From Dendrolimus kikuchii (lineage: Eukaryota > Arthropoda > Insecta > Lepidoptera > Lasiocampidae): a stretch of 64,000 bases of DNA. How positions within the stretch are numbered: position 1 is the first letter of the stretch; each line of letters starts with the position of its first letter. The notes under the pieces were generated by a model. It ran no database searches. It was not told the DNA's origin and worked only from the letters and a program-made list of their open reading frames with translations. The stretch lies in assembly GCA_019925095.2 (NCBI GenBank), contig CM034412.1, forward strand, positions 2,418,001 to 2,482,000. Direction: 5' to 3'. Of this stretch, positions 53,540-64,000 are shown in pieces. Position numbers and translations under genes: made by a program.

Positions 53540-54560
53540 AGCAGATATAATAGGTAGAAAGTAGTGTAAATATACCGCCGTAGTATTTTCTTAAGTTATC
53601 GCGACTAAATTTTATAATATCATTTAATTAAATGGTTCCGGATCGAATTCTATTTTTTTGTTTATTGTTAATAAGAAACTGACATTATAGAACGCAGTAG
53701 TATAACAATATAATAACATAGAGACGAGATACGGAAAAAATATATTACATAAGGGCACAACTTTTGCCAAAATACCTTCGGACACCTCAACAAGGAACTT
53801 GTAAAAGTTTTTTTTAGAATCCACTATTTAACATAAAATATTATTTCTATCTGTATGCGGATTTGGGTGCATTCTACTTATTTTATTTCAAGTTACATTA
53901 GTTATAGAAATTTCAACTTTATCCTAGTGTAATATGATACAAAATTAATGAGCAAGATTTAAGAAATTGGAGCTCTTTCATTCGCTACCCGTATTGATTG
54001 CGATTCGTCTTCTCGCTCTGACGTATATCAAACTGTATGATAAAGATTCGCTGTCCTCGTCTAACAAAAGGGACGCCTGAAAATGTACTTTTGCATCACT
54101 TTTCATTTCGTCAGCCGAGTCCGCGTACAGACAGAAAATTAAATTATTTTTTATTTATTCAGTTAAACAACAATATACATAAATTTTGCATCTGCATAAT
54201 TATGGAGGATGGATTTAGAAATAAATTACTATATTTTTAAATTTTATTCCATCAATCAATTCAATTTAAAGAAATATATCAACATTTAAAATTGAGTCAC
54301 GAAATATTCTAATATATCACATACTAAAATCCAAAAGTATATACTATTTGTCAACCTGCAAACGGTAGTATACAAGTCTATCATGTCCAAATTTAAAACA
54401 AAATCATTCGATTAGTCAAGTTGAAATTTTTCTGTTTAATTCTGATTTTGATACACATATTATTCGTTTATAAACCATATTTATCCCGAGTGTGGTTCTT
54501 TTACTAGAATGCTGATTTAATAATTAAGTACATTTAATTATAGATAATGATTCTCGGACA
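53540..54560. other. AT-rich intergenic DNA, no gene seen
   Basis: Frames of 66-67 codons at 53624 and 54037 have no recognisable domain. Confidence 0.45.
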
Positions 54561-54779
54561 ATAATTTGTCACCCTACAGCACACCACGACTTGCGCATCG
54601 AACCAAAGCCGAAGTGAGACTGCATCCAACTAAAGTCGGAGCGAAAATCTGTATCCAATCAAATTTAGTGTCAGACATGTCGTCTTTTTTTATGTGGACT
54701 AGATTTTATGCTGTTGATCCGAGAATAATACTAAAGCTTTATCAGGAGTATTGGGGCACGTGCTTTCGCGAAAAGGCGC

Positions 54780-55030
54780 TCAAACCCGGGGGCAAACTGC
54801 TTGAGGGAGAGCCCTAGAGGACATTACTTCAGCTGGACTATTACCATGAGAGGGGATTGAATCTAATGATGCAAGCTAAAGGGAGACTACAATGGGCTAA
54901 TTGATAACGGGCGACGGGTGATATGAAACCCGAGGGGAAGGCTCCCGGTGCCCGAAGTGACCTACACTATCTTACCATTCGCAGCGTGTTATGTCTACGA
55001 AAGAAACTCCCCAGCAACACGGCTAGCCTA
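54780..55030. other. Unassigned GC-rich patch with P fragment
   Basis: Contains gataacgggcgacgggtgat, related to the start of the block at 39660, and gaaactccccagcaacacgg from retroposon P. Confidence 0.4.
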
Positions 55031-55439
55031 TCATAATCAATACAAACTACCCTATAACTTTATCTATTCAGTATACCAATGTTAACAACAGCACAATATT
55101 CTAGCACTTATTTTTTAGGACAACAAAAGTAATGACCCAAACTTTTCTGCGGACGGTACCATCGCTTACTTTGGAATCAATTTACCCGCTTCAACGTTTG
55201 AATGTCTGTCGGTACTTGTTGAGTTATTCAGTTAGCTTTTAACCGGCTGATTGTGAGTTGGCAGTATATTACGATGGCCTGTTGTTTTGACTACCAACCT
55301 ATTTATTATATGATCTCGCAGCGTTTTATAAAAATACCTTTTGCAGACTCATACATGAAATCTATATAAATCAAGTAAAGGTATCTGTCTGATAATTTCG
55401 AATAGATTTATACTATTTTTCCCCTCCGACTATTTATAT

Positions 55440-55560
55440 ATGCTAGTGGTGGCCCAGTGGTCGAAATTCGACCATAATTAATTTAAATTATAAGTTTGAA
55501 TATTATTAAGGTTCTGTTGTCAAAGACTATACTTCTATAATCACAGATTTCGCGAAGCCT
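55440..55560 (+). mobile_element. Possible SINE head, low confidence
   Basis: tggcccagtgg fits a pol III A box, followed by a short palindrome ggtcgaa/ttcgacc, but no B box follows at tRNA spacing. It may be a decayed SINE. Confidence 0.25.
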
Positions 55561-55714
55561 ACACAGTTAATTTGATTTGAACAATAAACAAAAGAGTACA
55601 TATGCGTGTGTGTGTCAAATACATGGTGGTGTGTATAATTTTTTTTATTGATTTATTGTATTTTTTATGCATAATTTTTTAAAAAATATTAGCATTCTCC
55701 ACTCGTGCTCTATA

Positions 55715-55923
55715 TCTTAATATATATAAATCACGTGTCACGTTGTTTGTCCGCGATGGACTCCTAAACTACTTGACCGATTTTAATCAAATTTGCACAC
55801 CGTGTGCAGTTTGATCCGACTTGAAAGATAGGATAGCTTACATTTGGACCCGGTAGGTGGCGCTGCAATCGGTTTCTCAATTTTATTTCTTCAGGGCAGA
55901 ACAACGTCCGCCGGGACAGCTAG
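55715..55923 (+). mobile_element. Non-autonomous Helitron (Lep1-like)
   Basis: From TCTTAATATATATAAATCAC to gggacagCTAG before T. Same subfamily as 2160-2362. Confidence 0.7.
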
Positions 55924-55984
55924 TAAACTATAAGTGTGCGAAATTTCATACTCCTCCGTCTGCGCAATTATCGTAAAAAGAGCT

Positions 55985-56150
55985 ACTAATGACGGCCATA
56001 AAACGAGTAGAAAAACAATAGCATATTTTTCTTAATTACAAATTCTAAACACAAAGTAAACAAAAGAACTCCGAATGCAGGAAAGGTAATGAACTGTGTT
56101 TTACGACAGGCAGGTGTGCGCATTCCTTTAACGGCATATAACAATACTTT
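55985..56150 (-). mobile_element. LTR fragment of the 72-545 family
   Basis: Carries the cggccataaaacgagtag and attctaaacacaaagtaaac blocks of the U3 region. Both ends are missing. Confidence 0.5.
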
Positions 56151-56544
56151 CACTTTAGATATAATCATGTCTTTATAAAAAGTGCTCACTTTATTTGAAA
56201 ATTGGTTGATTTTTTTTTTAATGGGCATAAAGCGAAATCCCTTAAAAAGCTTTTCGTAACGAAAAATATGTTTCTCGTGTAATATTTTTGCGAATTCGTA
56301 GGCTTCTAAGTACCAGGTTATTGAGATCCCTGAGTTTAACTGTTTCATATACGTTACGAAGGTCATACAACCTGGCCGCTATTAAATTGTTGTGATTTAT
56401 AGAATAGACCGGTATATTATAAATGTGAAACATAAATTGTAATTTATATTACGTACTTAGACCTTTTGGGAAATTGTTAAGAGTATTATGTTTATACTCA
56501 GCTGTTTACTGTGTATATTTGTACATAAAAAGAAAAAAAGGAGC

Positions 56545-56770
56545 CAAGTTACTCCCTATAACATCAGCTATCTGCCAGTAAAAGTCCAGTCAAAATCGGT
56601 CCAGCCGTTTCAGAGATTAGCCGGAACATCCAGACAGACAGACAAAAATTTTAAAAATTGATATTTTATTTAAGTACCGTATAAACTTTCATATGCATTT
56701 ATTTAGTAAAAAGCTGTTATATTGACATTACAAACAGATACTTTAATTTTATTTATCTATATTGATTAAT
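56545..56770 (-). mobile_element. Helitron fragment
   Basis: Diverged copy of 17270-17518 (acatcagctatctgccagta, cggtccagccgtttcagaga, aattttatttatctatat); the CTAG end is not preserved. Confidence 0.5.
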
Positions 56771-56820
56771 TGATTTATCACTTAGTTTATTTTTAGTATT
56801 TTATGTATATTACTTTTATA

Positions 56821-57112
56821 TCAATACATATAATAAAAGTGTAGAGGTCGAATTTCTGTACAATGAAAAAAAAATGCTAAAAACCGAGTCAGGGGGATGT
56901 AAGAAGTGAAATAGAACTAATTTAGATTTTTTTCAAATTTTTTGTTTCTCTGTTTGTCTGTCTGTTTGTACGGGCTAATCTCCGAAACGACGGACCGATT
57001 TAAATGCATATGTTCAACACATAGGAGGACTTTTCATCCCGAAAAATTAAACAGTTCCCGTGGGATAGTTAAAAAACCGCACCACGCGGACGAAGTCACG
57101 GGCATCAGCTAG
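56821..57112 (+). mobile_element. Non-autonomous Helitron
   Basis: Starts TCAATACATATAATAAAAGT and ends ggcatcagCTAG before T, with accacgcggacgaagtcacg near the 3' end. Confidence 0.65.
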
Positions 57113-57178
57113 TTAGTAAAATATTAACAGCATTAACAAATCAAATAAATACGGGTTGGGATAAGCTATACATTTTCT

Positions 57179-57531
57179 GGGGGGCCTTTAGCTATCAAGG
57201 GAACAAAGGATTCCTCACCCCCGTCAACGAAGTGGATGTGTTCTGATTCCCGAGGCACATTCAGGCACTTTTTGCGCTGGATCGGACTGGGCGTAACTAC
57301 GTTCTAAATCTCAGCCTTTCCTACAAAAAGCGCGGGGCACATGAGAGGAGGGTGGTTTTAGTGGGTATTGGTTGTTGCCCGTGCAACTTCTCGGAGTCTC
57401 CACACAAGCCGGTTGATTACTGTCTGGATTGCCCCTTCTGGGAAGGCCTCCATGATCAACTATGGTCTAATCCCTTGCAAAGGACCCGGTATTGTGCGTA
57501 AATAGCATTGCCCCCGCCTTAAAAAAAAAGG
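57179..57531 (+). mobile_element. SINE-like retroposon B, complete copy
   Basis: Flanked by the 12-bp duplication tatacattttct at 57167-57178 and 57532-57543, with an A9 tail. Body words gcgcggggcacatgag and gggcgtaactacgttct match the other two copies. Confidence 0.75.
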
Positions 57532-57888
57532 TATACATTTTCTACTTTAATTACATGGTCCTTAAGTTGATTAAGGTCAAAAGTCACGAACTAAGTAGTA
57601 ATTGATTGCAAAGATCGTGTATGATGTACCAAAATTATCGTCTAAGGAAAATGTATAAATAAAAACTCTTTATTGTTCACAATAACTTAAACCTAAACAA
57701 TTTAATATGAATACATGTCCATTAGAACAATGGGCGGCCTTATCACTTATAGCCATCCCGTCCAGGCAACCCGGTGGCCAAGAAGACATTACAGGAAAAA
57801 TTAAATAATATTTGGTGGTATAACTAAATTAAAATTAATTCAATCGCAATTAAATATAATTAAAGAAAAAACAAAAAAAAAACTACAT

Positions 57889-58322
57889 AGAATTTATTAG
57901 AACTATACAAACAAATATAACGCAGGTACAAATATAACTGGACACAACCAGTACAAACTGCACGATTCAATAACACACGCAAAGTTCATCGCTATATAGC
58001 TCATTGAATGTACGTCTTGCTCGTATCGTAATCCTCGCTTGAGTGCCCCTCTCTGCATTGGGCCATTGCTTTATAATGCACCGATGCCATATGTCTACCT
58101 GGCAAGCGTCGGCGCAATTCCCAAAAAACAATCTACACACCTGCGTGATTATGCCTACGAATGGCCATAAACGAGTAGAATACAAAATAGGCTATAGTCT
58201 AATTACAAATTTTAAACACTAAGAAAACAAAAGAAGATAGTCATAAAACAGTTTCAACGTTATTAGCTCAAACGTCGCGGCAGGTAATAAATAGAGGTAT
58301 GCAGGTGGCCCGACTTGTAACA
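57889..58322 (-). mobile_element. LTR of the 72-545 family, 3' end truncated
   Basis: Reverse LTR with its gtaaca terminus at 58317-58322. The end near 57889 lacks the terminal gtaaca complement. Confidence 0.65.
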
Positions 58323-58407
58323 ATATTATAATAATGTAAATTACATATACCTACATGCGAACAATAATATAATGCTATTTACTGCAACAAATTTTATTTA
58401 ACAATAA

Positions 58408-58774
58408 TACCGAATACCGAAGTAAGAAAGAGAGTGGCGTCTGTAAGAGAGTGTCGGGGTGAAGGCAAGGAAAGCAATGCTCCGGTGGTTCGGGCATGTG
58501 GAAAAAATGCATGATGGAATAATGACTAAACAGATATACAATGCACAAGTTGATGGATGCAGAAGTCGTGGAAGGCCACGACACACCTTCCACGATCAAA
58601 TTGATCGTGTACTAGCAGAAGGTGATGTCAGGAGCCTTAAGAACAGACGAGCGTGCATGACAAGAGTTATGAATGTCAAAGAAGCAAGTGAGGTGTGTAA
58701 GAATAAGCCTAAATGGCGCTCTGTTGTTCGTGCCTACCCCGCAAGGGAACTGGCGTGAAGTTATGTATGTATGT
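58408..58774 (+). pseudogene. C-LINE 5'-truncated copy
   Basis: The frame 58459-58758 is open from ARKAMLRWFGHVEKMHDGI through ARELA. Short (atgt)n tail. Confidence 0.85.
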
Positions 58775-59171
58775 AAACTTATATGTTTAGTTTTTACGCA
58801 TGTCGTGGTCTCCAGTAATTGAAGGAGCACATTGATTAAAAAATTAAGGTTATGTGTTTGTTACAAATCTGTTATTTGTATCCTTTGTTGGAGATTCTGA
58901 TTAAAAAAAAATAGGAAACGCTTAAACTAAACACTTTCTAAATAACTGGCATATGTACGGGACGTCCCTCGTGGAATGCAATAAGGCGGGATGCGACTCA
59001 CCCCGTCAACTAGGAGTGTGGCGAAACGAACGTAATATGTCCTTCTATAACCATAATACACACATGTGCAAAATTAGCGGTCCACTAGTAAAAAAGACAA
59101 AAAAAAAATAATAATGCAATCTACTGACTGATTATATATGTTTATCTATGTATTTGTATTTACTTTATCCG

Positions 59172-59450
59172 AGCAGGAACGGAGAAAGAATACAATTTCC
59201 TGCGACCGGACGGCCTGCCGTAAGAGGCGACAAAATAACCCACAGCCAGGTGGTTGGGCATTTACCCGACTGGATGGCCACCACATAACAACCTTGAGTT
59301 GTGTTCCGGCATTAGTGACCGGGTTCCAGTCTCCCTTAAGAGAGGAGCAGCGCATTTGTGGCACCTTTGGTATTGCAAAGGTCCATAGGCGATGATAACC
59401 GCTTTCCTTCAAGTGGGTCATCGTCTGTCTTCTGAACTCTACTGCAATAT
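59172..59450 (+). mobile_element. SINE-A copy with an internal deletion
   Basis: About 30 bp are missing after ggatggccacca, removing the right arm of the central hairpin and the cctggtctagagtatgccg block. Confidence 0.7.
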
Positions 59451-59459
59451 CATCTGAAA

Positions 59460-60480
59460 AAGGAGAAAAGCTGTCAGGATTTTTTCATTATATTTGTTCT
59501 TAATCAACAACATCCGCAGCATGCCTAGGCGGGTGGAAACTGTAGTCAAAGCACAAGGAGGAAACACGCGATAATAGACTTTAATTTATTTTCAGTTATG
59601 AAAAGTTTCCCATATTAAAATTCTTAATTTTTTCAATTTTTCTAAGTAACATAAAATTTGAAAAAGTGCTCTTTATTACATTTCGTTTTTTTTTTCAATA
59701 AAAGTTACTTTAGACGCCACAAATGGGTCAAACACAAAAAGTTTTATATGTCTACAGGAGATGACTACAAATATTGAAACAATATGTCTATAGTTTTGAT
59801 TCGCAAACATGGATTGCTATATGAATTTTTTTTACATATGTCTATAATTAAAAACTTTATATTTTGTTATTGGATTATTTTTCAACGTCTACCAAACTGA
59901 GGTATTCAGTATCCGAACAGTTGACAGTAGGAGACATTTTGGTTTAAACGACAGCAATAAAAATAATTTATTTCTTAAAATACAAAAGACTGTCAAATCT
60001 AACATACCCACAATATAATCATATATAATAAAAAAAATACATGAACAAATAATGTACTTATGGAATTTATGTAACTGGAACACTTTATCTTCCGTTTTTG
60101 TGTTTGACCCAAATACCACATTAAGAGATGTTTATATTAGTTTTAAACTTAGTTTTTAATTATTATTACTTTAAATACATCCCGTATTAATTTAGTAATA
60201 TAAGTACCGGTTTCATATTTTTTATTCTGTTGCACTATTTGTGCCGGTGTGTGTATTTATTTGTGGAAAAGCTACAGCTCAATAAAATTGAATAAATAAA
60301 TACAATTATCAAGAGATAGCTAATAACAGGTTTTCACGAATAATCTATTGATTAAAATCACTAAAAGTAAGACGTAAGAAATGCACCAAGATACTTGTCA
60401 CTGTTAAAAAATTTAAGACTTAGACACCGCTTGCATCCTGAAATACTGATCACGAACAGGACAATATCCTCGTATTCACT
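59460..60480. other. AT-rich intergenic DNA, no gene seen
   Basis: A 76-codon frame at 59889-60119 is AT-driven with no domain. Confidence 0.45.
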
Positions 60481-60485
60481 TGTCG

Positions 60486-61120
60486 TCAGCCAATCTTTGT
60501 CCACCGCTGGACGTAGGCTTCCCCAAGTTTGCACCACCTATCACGCTTCTCCGCTGTTCTCATCCCGCCTCCACCGGCGACGTTTCGCAGATCGTCGGTC
60601 CATCGGGCTGGAGGGCGTGCTATACTACGTTTGCCGAGACGCGGTATACACTCTAGAACTCGTCTGCCCCATCGGCCATCAGTCCCGCGACCAGACCACT
60701 GCCACTTCAGCTTGCTAATTTTGTGATCTTTGACGGTAACTTTGGTTCTCTTACGGATATCCTCATTTCTGATTTTATCCATAAGAGATACTCCCAACAT
60801 AGCTCGATCCATAGCCCTCTGAGCGACCAACAATTTGTGAATCAAACCCACTATCAATGTTCACGTCTCGACTCAATACGTCATGACGGGTAGGACGCAC
60901 TGCTCGAAGACTTTCGTCTTCAAGCATTGCGGAAAGGTCGATGTGAAGACCAAACGCAGCTTGCCGAATGTCGCCCAACCTAACTGAATCCTTCTATCCC
61001 TCTCGAAGTTGTGTTTACCCACTGGGATAATTTGTCCAAGACGTATTCTTGCACAACTTCGAGAGGGGTGCAATTGACGAGTACCGATCTCAGCGTGACA
61101 TGATTGTTGAATCACAAACA
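60486..61120 (-). pseudogene. RTE-like LINE C-terminal region
   Basis: Minus-strand frames at 60873-61160 and 60486-60857 encode RIRLGQIIPVGKHNFERDRR, RIQLGWATFGKLRLVF, CLKTKVFEQCVLPVMTY, then HKLLVAQRAMDRAMLGVSL, KLKWQWSGRGTDGRWGRRVL and ARPPARWTDDL. One frameshift separates them near 60860. A Gly-rich run replaces part of the family's usual sequence. Same family as 21010-21476 and 3370-3600. No YADD region is present upstream. Confidence 0.75.
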
Positions 61121-61224
61121 CCCTATTTCTGACATTATTTAAATAATTACTTGCTCGCACTACAAATGAAATTTGTCTGTTGTTAACGCCGACCTATTTG
61201 GTCACCGCTTCTTTGTTTCTTTTT

Positions 61225-62345
61225 TGAAGGCAAACTTCTATATAGACGGGGTCTTACGATTTTTCGCTCACGAAAAAGCGTCACGGCCACGTGTTCTAAT
61301 ACTTACATTTTTAAAGTCGTGATATCTTTCGAATGGGATGTCCGAATTGAATAATTCAAAAAGTTATATAAAGGTATTGAAGCAGTCTTGAATATGAAGT
61401 AATTTATTTTGATAAGGATGAATACCAAGATACAAATAAAGAGCCATTTCTAGCGGCGGCGTTTTAATTAAATTTTTAAAATAAAAGAACACTTATTGTG
61501 GCATAACTATAATAATTAGACATATGCTGTCGCGACACTTTTTGTAAAATGATGTGTTCTGCAAAGTCGTAGTACATTATTTTATTCTATCATCAATAGT
61601 TTTCGCAGCGCACGCGATTTTAGGTATTTTTTTAGACCTTGGGTTACATTATTGGAGTTTTAGTAAGGATCCCTAATTTATTTGTAAATATAATACAGCC
61701 TATGTCACTCGGGGATAGTATAGCTTGCAAACAGTGAAAGAATTTTTCAAATCGGTTCAGTAGTTTCGTTTCGGTTCGTAGTACTGATCCGTTGCCATTC
61801 GTATTTCCACTTGTCCGTTGCGATTCGTTTTTCTACTCATCGTTGCATTCGTTTTTCAATTTGTCCGTTGCGATTCGTTTTTCTACTCATCGTTGCATTC
61901 GTTTTTCAATTTGTCCGTTGCGATTCGTTTTTCTACTCATCGTTGCATTCGTTTTTCAATTTGTCCGTTGCGATTCGTTTTTCTACTCATCGTTGCATTC
62001 GTTTTTCAATTTGTCCGTTGCGATTCGTTTTTCTACTCATCGTTGCATTCGTTTTTCAATTTGTCCGTTGCGATTCGTTTTTCTACTAATCGTTGCATTC
62101 GTTTTTCAATTTGTCCGTTGCGATTCGTTTTTCTACTCATCGTTGCATTCGTTTTTCAATTTGTCCGTTGCGATTCGTTTTTCTACTCATCGTTGCATTC
62201 GTTTTTCAATTTGTCCGTTGCGATTCGTTTTTCTACTCATCGTTGCATTCGTTTTTCAATTTGTCCGTTGCGATTCGTTTTTCCACTTGTCTGTCGAAGT
62301 TTCAATTCTAATATGTGTCCCAGCACACATTTCGATTTTTCTTTA
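61225..62345 (+). repeat. Repeat G, copy 2, containing a tandem array
   Basis: Reverse complement of 25340-25850 on both sides of the array: 61228-61620 on the left, and 62281-62335 (tttccacttgtctgtcgaag ... cccagcacacatttcg) on the right. 61625-61800 has no match in copy 1. Confidence 0.7.
61811..62290. repeat. 50-bp higher-order tandem array of 25-bp units
   Basis: Ten starts of ttgtccgttgcg at 50-bp steps from 61811 to 62261. Each unit has two 25-bp halves, cgttgcgattcgtttttcta and cgttgcattcgtttttcaat plus 5 bp each. Only one base change was noticed (ctactaat at about 62083-62090). Three overlapping frames of up to 184 codons are open through it because the unit lacks stops; they are not genes. 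Confidence 0.95.
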
Positions 62346-62349
62346 GCCG

Positions 62350-62790
62350 CATCTCTCATTATGTAATGTGACATAATCTACGTTTATCTCCTGATCGCGG
62401 CGCTGCTTCTGCGAAAATCTCGCCGCGTTTTGTGTGTCGTGCCGCATTCTACACCCGCTTCATTAAATCGCGTGCTGGAAGGTACCCGTCTTGCCGTACC
62501 CAGCTGGTCCACTCGTCGAAGGAACCGCAAAACGTGAAGACAGGATCACGAGGAGGACGTGCCTGCCGCTGCGAAGCCCGCATCGTTCGTAGCGTGTCTG
62601 GTGCGGCGAGCTATCCTGAAGTCCGTTCTTTCACTCTTGTTCCCGCATTCCCGCCCACGCCAACATCTGTGGTAAAACTTAAAGCTACTACTAAGAGGTA
62701 GGAGAATAGGTTGAATGATATGTGCTTATGACAAGTAACAATATGATAACTGAACGTTGTAGATTGAAAGACGATGCAATAACAAGAGTT
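62350..62790. other. GC-rich unassigned block
   Basis: A plus frame at 62432-62701 (89 codons, basic, Ser/Arg-rich) has no recognisable domain. It could be part of the LINE remnant that follows, but nothing shows this. Confidence 0.3.
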
Positions 62791-62794
62791 GAAA

Positions 62795-63420
62795 AGGGAA
62801 TGTTCAAAGATTGTTAGGACATGTAGAAAGAATGGATGAAAGTTTAGGTTTAGGACATTTCTCAAAAGAATTTACAATTCACGTACAGAGAAATAACTGG
62901 CTACATTTAATTTACATTTACCCCTATTAGCGCATCTGTCCGTTTATAATTGTTATATTTAATTAATGTTTAGTTTTCGAATGAAATTAGTTAATGATTT
63001 ATAATATGTGAGGGTAGTCTTGACACAAAAGTCGGAGCAATGCAAATTGTTTATTAAGGCAACGGGCTTATTAAAACACGTAAAGCGATTTTAAAATAAG
63101 TTTACGTGTTTTTGACAATCAGTCTATTAGTTACTAAGTAGCAAACAGATCGATAGATCTATTTTAGATGGGATAAATATGAGAAAGTAGAATCAAGAAA
63201 CAAGTGTGTGAAAGCATTTTTAATGTTGAGATGGTGCCGGTAGATCACGACGTACAAATAACCAAATAGCAGAAGTGCTAGAGAAAGGTCAGGTAAAAAG
63301 CATCCCAAATAAACGTGCAAGTATGAAGAGGTTAATGAAAGTAGATGAAGCGAAAGTTGTTTGTCAGGATGGTCAAGTGGAAATCCATAGTCTCTGCCTA
63401 CCCCCATCTGAAACAGGCGT
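62795..63420 (+). pseudogene. RTE-type LINE C-terminal remnant, interrupted
   Basis: 62795-62875 reads as a KKGMF..LGHVERMDES-like motif with frameshifts. 63165-63420 reads as QIAEVLEKGQVKSIPNKR, then LMKVDEAKVVCQD and SLPTPI. These match, distantly, GHVERMHDE and DQIDRVLAEGDVRSLKNRR of C-LINE. About 280 bp of unrelated AT-rich DNA separates them. Confidence 0.6.
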
Positions 63421-63737
63421 GTTAATATGTAGTATCTAAAGTTCTCTTTACCTCGATAGAAAAACTACTTTATCCAATGCGGTCTTTTGTGTCTGCTTCT
63501 ATGACTTTACCAAGATTTTATATACAGAAAAGTTTTTTAATTTGAGCTCCCGGAGCGATTAGCTAACGATACAGTTTATGACCGTAATGAGCGTGTCATG
63601 TGCGGCTTGTAATAAGCTGAAATAGTGCCTTAATAATTATGGTCTCTATGGACTGAAGTGAAAATGAAACGTCTTTATATACGCTTTCCGCGTCTGTCTG
63701 TATATCCGCTAACTAAACCACGCAACGGATCTTTAAG

Positions 63738-64000
63738 CGGTTTTTTTTATTTTTTTTATTGCAGGAGTTCATCAGACAGGCAGACGGCCCACTTGATGGA
63801 AAGCGGTTACCAACACACACACACACGGTTAGCAACACCAAAGGTGCTACAAATGCGCTGCTGCTCTCTTAAGGGAGACTGGAACCTGGTCACTAATGCC
63901 GGAACACAACTCAAGGTGGTTATGGCGGCATACTCTAGATGAGGGGTGGTCGCCATCCAGTCGAGCAAATACCCTACCACCTGGCTGTGGGTTGTTTTGT
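63738..64000 (-). mobile_element. SINE-A copy cut by the window edge
   Basis: Reverse copy in which the atcgcctatggacat word is replaced by (AC)7 near 63812-63827. The 5' end lies beyond the window. Confidence 0.75.

Noticed and set aside
61811..62290. CRISPR-like array
   Set aside because: Units are contiguous tandem repeats without unique spacers and the DNA is eukaryotic.
61792..62366. Three overlapping ORFs of up to 184 codons with repeated hydrophobic protein
   Set aside because: They lie entirely in the 50-bp tandem array and its edge. The unit has no stop in any frame, so openness is automatic, and the three frames give the same repeated peptide.

Overview
The window reads as AT-rich, gene-free intergenic DNA from an insect nuclear genome, most likely a moth or butterfly (Lepidoptera). 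The basis is family content: Lep1-type Helitrons ending CTAG|T, RTE-type LINEs with (ATGT)n tails, tRNA-derived SINEs, a mariner with a D34D signature, and dense (AT)n and (GT)n tracts. Species and taxon are inference. I find no convincing host protein-coding exon, no intact tRNA or rRNA gene, and nothing prokaryotic (no operons, no CRISPR). Nearly every longer open frame is part of a transposable element, a shadow of one, or lies in a simple repeat.

Layout. 1-7 kb: a solo LTR, a tRNA-SINE split by a LINE, RTE-type LINE pieces, an N repeat, SINE-A, and retroposon D nested in P. 7-15 kb: pogo-like K, LTR pieces, D with a nested C-LINE, a second tRNA-SINE, a Helitron with B repeat inside, a mariner derivative, a ~185-bp satellite array and an LTR. 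15-22 kb: a mariner 3' half, a long microsatellite, C-LINE, SINE-A split by SINE-like B with clear target duplications, and a Jockey/CR1-like LINE split by an RTE-like LINE. 22-31 kb: more LINE, N and SINE-A copies, hairpin element H, repeat G, a tRNA-SINE, and a 1.4-kb RTE-like LINE bounded by perfect 86-bp direct repeats. 31-42 kb: LINE scraps, LTRs, a BEL/Pao-like gag remnant, a nested K element, a Helitron and a composite LTR with a palindrome. 42-52 kb: F/C composites, D with a nested LINE, a hAT-type MITE and the largest ORF (748 aa, endonuclease plus partial reverse transcriptase). 52-64 kb: LINE 3' ends, inverted repeats, Helitrons, LTRs, repeat G with a 25/50-bp higher-order tandem array, and SINE-A at the window edge.

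Letter names (SINE-A, B, C-LINE, D, F, G, H, K, N, P, Q, T, U) are working labels for families seen repeatedly in this window; they are not database names. The elements act as layers: nested insertions with target-site duplications give a relative order of activity (P before D before C-LINE; SINE-A before B; N before the RTE-like LINE). No copy looks autonomous: every LINE is 5'-truncated, internally deleted or frameshifted, the transposases are partial, and the LTRs are solo or lack pol. The best leads are the 86-bp duplication, the SINE-A family with a LINE-shared tail and a structured hairpin, the internally deleted C-LINE, the 185-bp and 25/50-bp tandem arrays, and the palindrome-joined LTR.
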